Under the pieces are notes generated by a model. That model was given only the letters and a program-made list of their open reading frames with translations, searched no databases and had not been told where the DNA came from. A DNA stretch of 64,000 nucleotides. Origin: Desulfoferula sp040751985 (GTDB lineage: Bacteria; Desulfobacterota; Desulfarculia; Desulfarculales; Desulfarculaceae). Every line of letters begins with the position of its first letter. Position 1 is the stretch's first letter. Positions 63,429 through 64,000 of this stretch are shown here, in pieces. The translations under genes were made by a program, and so were the position numbers. Where the stretch lies: assembly GCA_040751985.1 (NCBI GenBank), contig JBFMFU010000088.1, positions 1 to 64,000 on the forward strand, given 5' to 3'.

Positions 63429-64000
63429 CTAGCGCGCCGGGGCCGTGCCCGACTCCTGCGGGTACACCGCGCCCGAGGGCGCGGCCGGTGTGCGCTGCTC
63501 TGGGAAGGCCTGGGGCCGGGGCTGGCTGGTGGGCGTCGGGCTGCCCTCGCTGGCCGGGGGCGGGGGCGTGGCCGGCGCCCGCCGGTCAGACTCCTGCACC
63601 GGCCGGAAGCGGCCGTTCTTGCCCACCGTGTAGATGGTCAGCCCTTGGGTTAGATGCCGCTCGGCGTCCATGCGTATGAGGCCGCAGACCCCGGCCAGGC
63701 CCTGCAGGCCCAACAAGGCCTGGCGCATGGCCGAGCGGGTGCGGGGCGGCTGGCTCACCGCCAGCAGCCGACGCAGCACCAGGGCCGAGTCATAGGCCTG
63801 GGCCTCCAGCAGGCCCGGCGTGCGTCCCACGGCCGCCTGGTAGTCGCGCACGAAGGCGCGCACCTCGGGCCGGGGCGAGGCCGGATCAAAGGACACCGGA
63901 ATGACCACGTTGCCCATGAAGCGGCTGGCCTGGCGCAGCAGCTCGGGGCTGAACCACAGGCTGGTGCCCATCACCGTCAGATGGCCCAGGTCGAAGAAGT
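63429..64000 (-). CDS. Periplasmic ligand-binding protein (Peripla_BP/LpoA-like), C-terminal part, truncated by window
   Basis: About 190 residues visible; the gene runs past the window end (upstream codons continue as FFDLGHLTVMGTSLWFS). FVRDYQAAVGRTPGLLEAQA, YDSALVLRRLLA and LAGVCGLIRMDAERHLTQGL, then TIYTVGKNGRF, are the end of a type I periplasmic binding (LivJ/LpoA-type) domain. A Pro/Ala/Thr-rich tail of about 50 residues follows. Convergent with queC. Confidence 0.8.
   Translation of the reverse strand, partial: FFDLGHLTVMGTSLWFSPELLRQASRFMGNVVIPVSFDPASPRPEVRAFVRDYQAAVGRTPGLLEAQAYDSALVLRRLLAVSQPPRTRSAMRQALLGLQGLAGVCGLIRMDAERHLTQGLTIYTVGKNGRFRPVQESDRRAPATPPPPASEGSPTPTSQPRPQAFPEQRTPAAPSGAVYPQESGTAPAR

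Overview
The window is GC-rich bacterial chromosome with dense, mostly minus-strand, tightly overlapping operons. The gene content suggests an anaerobe of the Desulfobacterota (former Deltaproteobacteria, perhaps Desulfarculia-like): lysine made by the DapL route, corrinoid methyl transfer with TRAP import, ADP-forming acyl-CoA ligase, 2-hydroxyacyl-CoA dehydratase-type protein, a sigma-54 activator, and two genes in which an in-frame UGA sits exactly where a redox cysteine is expected (selenocysteine). The taxonomic placement is inference from gene content only.

Left part (1-17.8 kb), accessory. A DsbA/FrnE-like gene with a U-x-x-C active site is followed on the plus strand by a GT-C glycosyltransferase with discoidin-like C-terminal domains. 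Facing it is a tight six-gene operon (9011 down to 4049): a small AdoMet-decarboxylase homologue, a CelD/FemAB-like acyltransferase, an ATP-grasp ligase, a PLP (fold III) decarboxylase, a nine-cysteine protein and a lipoprotein. This looks like an undescribed small-molecule pathway and is the best candidate for a new system. Then come an HU protein, a zinc-ribbon protein, and a small secreted/peptidoglycan-binding gene pair with a good sigma-54 promoter, three palindromic sites and an adjacent NtrC-type activator. A PAS-GGDEF protein, a TPR lipoprotein and a thioredoxin-like gene with U-I-G-C follow.

Middle part. From 27.4 to 15.6 kb on the minus strand a MalT-like LuxR regulator precedes a corrinoid methyl-transfer and transport cluster (UroD-family methyltransferase, corrinoid protein, TAXI-TRAP transporter, methyl-THF:corrinoid methyltransferase, cytidylate-kinase-like protein, TSUP permease, SDR). 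It probably imports and demethylates an unidentified methylated compound, passing methyl groups to tetrahydrofolate. tRNA-Cys and tRNA-Gly, each with its own terminator, flank a secreted-protein gene.

Right part (29-64 kb), housekeeping. pgsA, a transaldolase-like gene, folK, the lysine/DAP genes (dapL, dapB, dapA, dapF, lysA with an FAH-family gene inserted), the arginine genes (argH, G, F, D, B), hslUV and xerC run on the minus strand. A plus-strand EF-G paralogue lacking the switch II histidine is followed by a MogA/MoaB-like gene that appears to start at AUU. An AT-rich SEC-C gene, a PPC-domain gene, TPR and LolB-like lipoproteins and an RpoH-type sigma factor with an unusual N-terminal extension come next. 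The end holds an alpha/beta hydrolase, recO, the acyl-CoA ligase, a 257-bp MITE-like inverted-repeat element, the HgdB-like gene, an Mrp/NifU-type Fe-S pair, a universal stress protein, queC and a truncated periplasmic binding protein.
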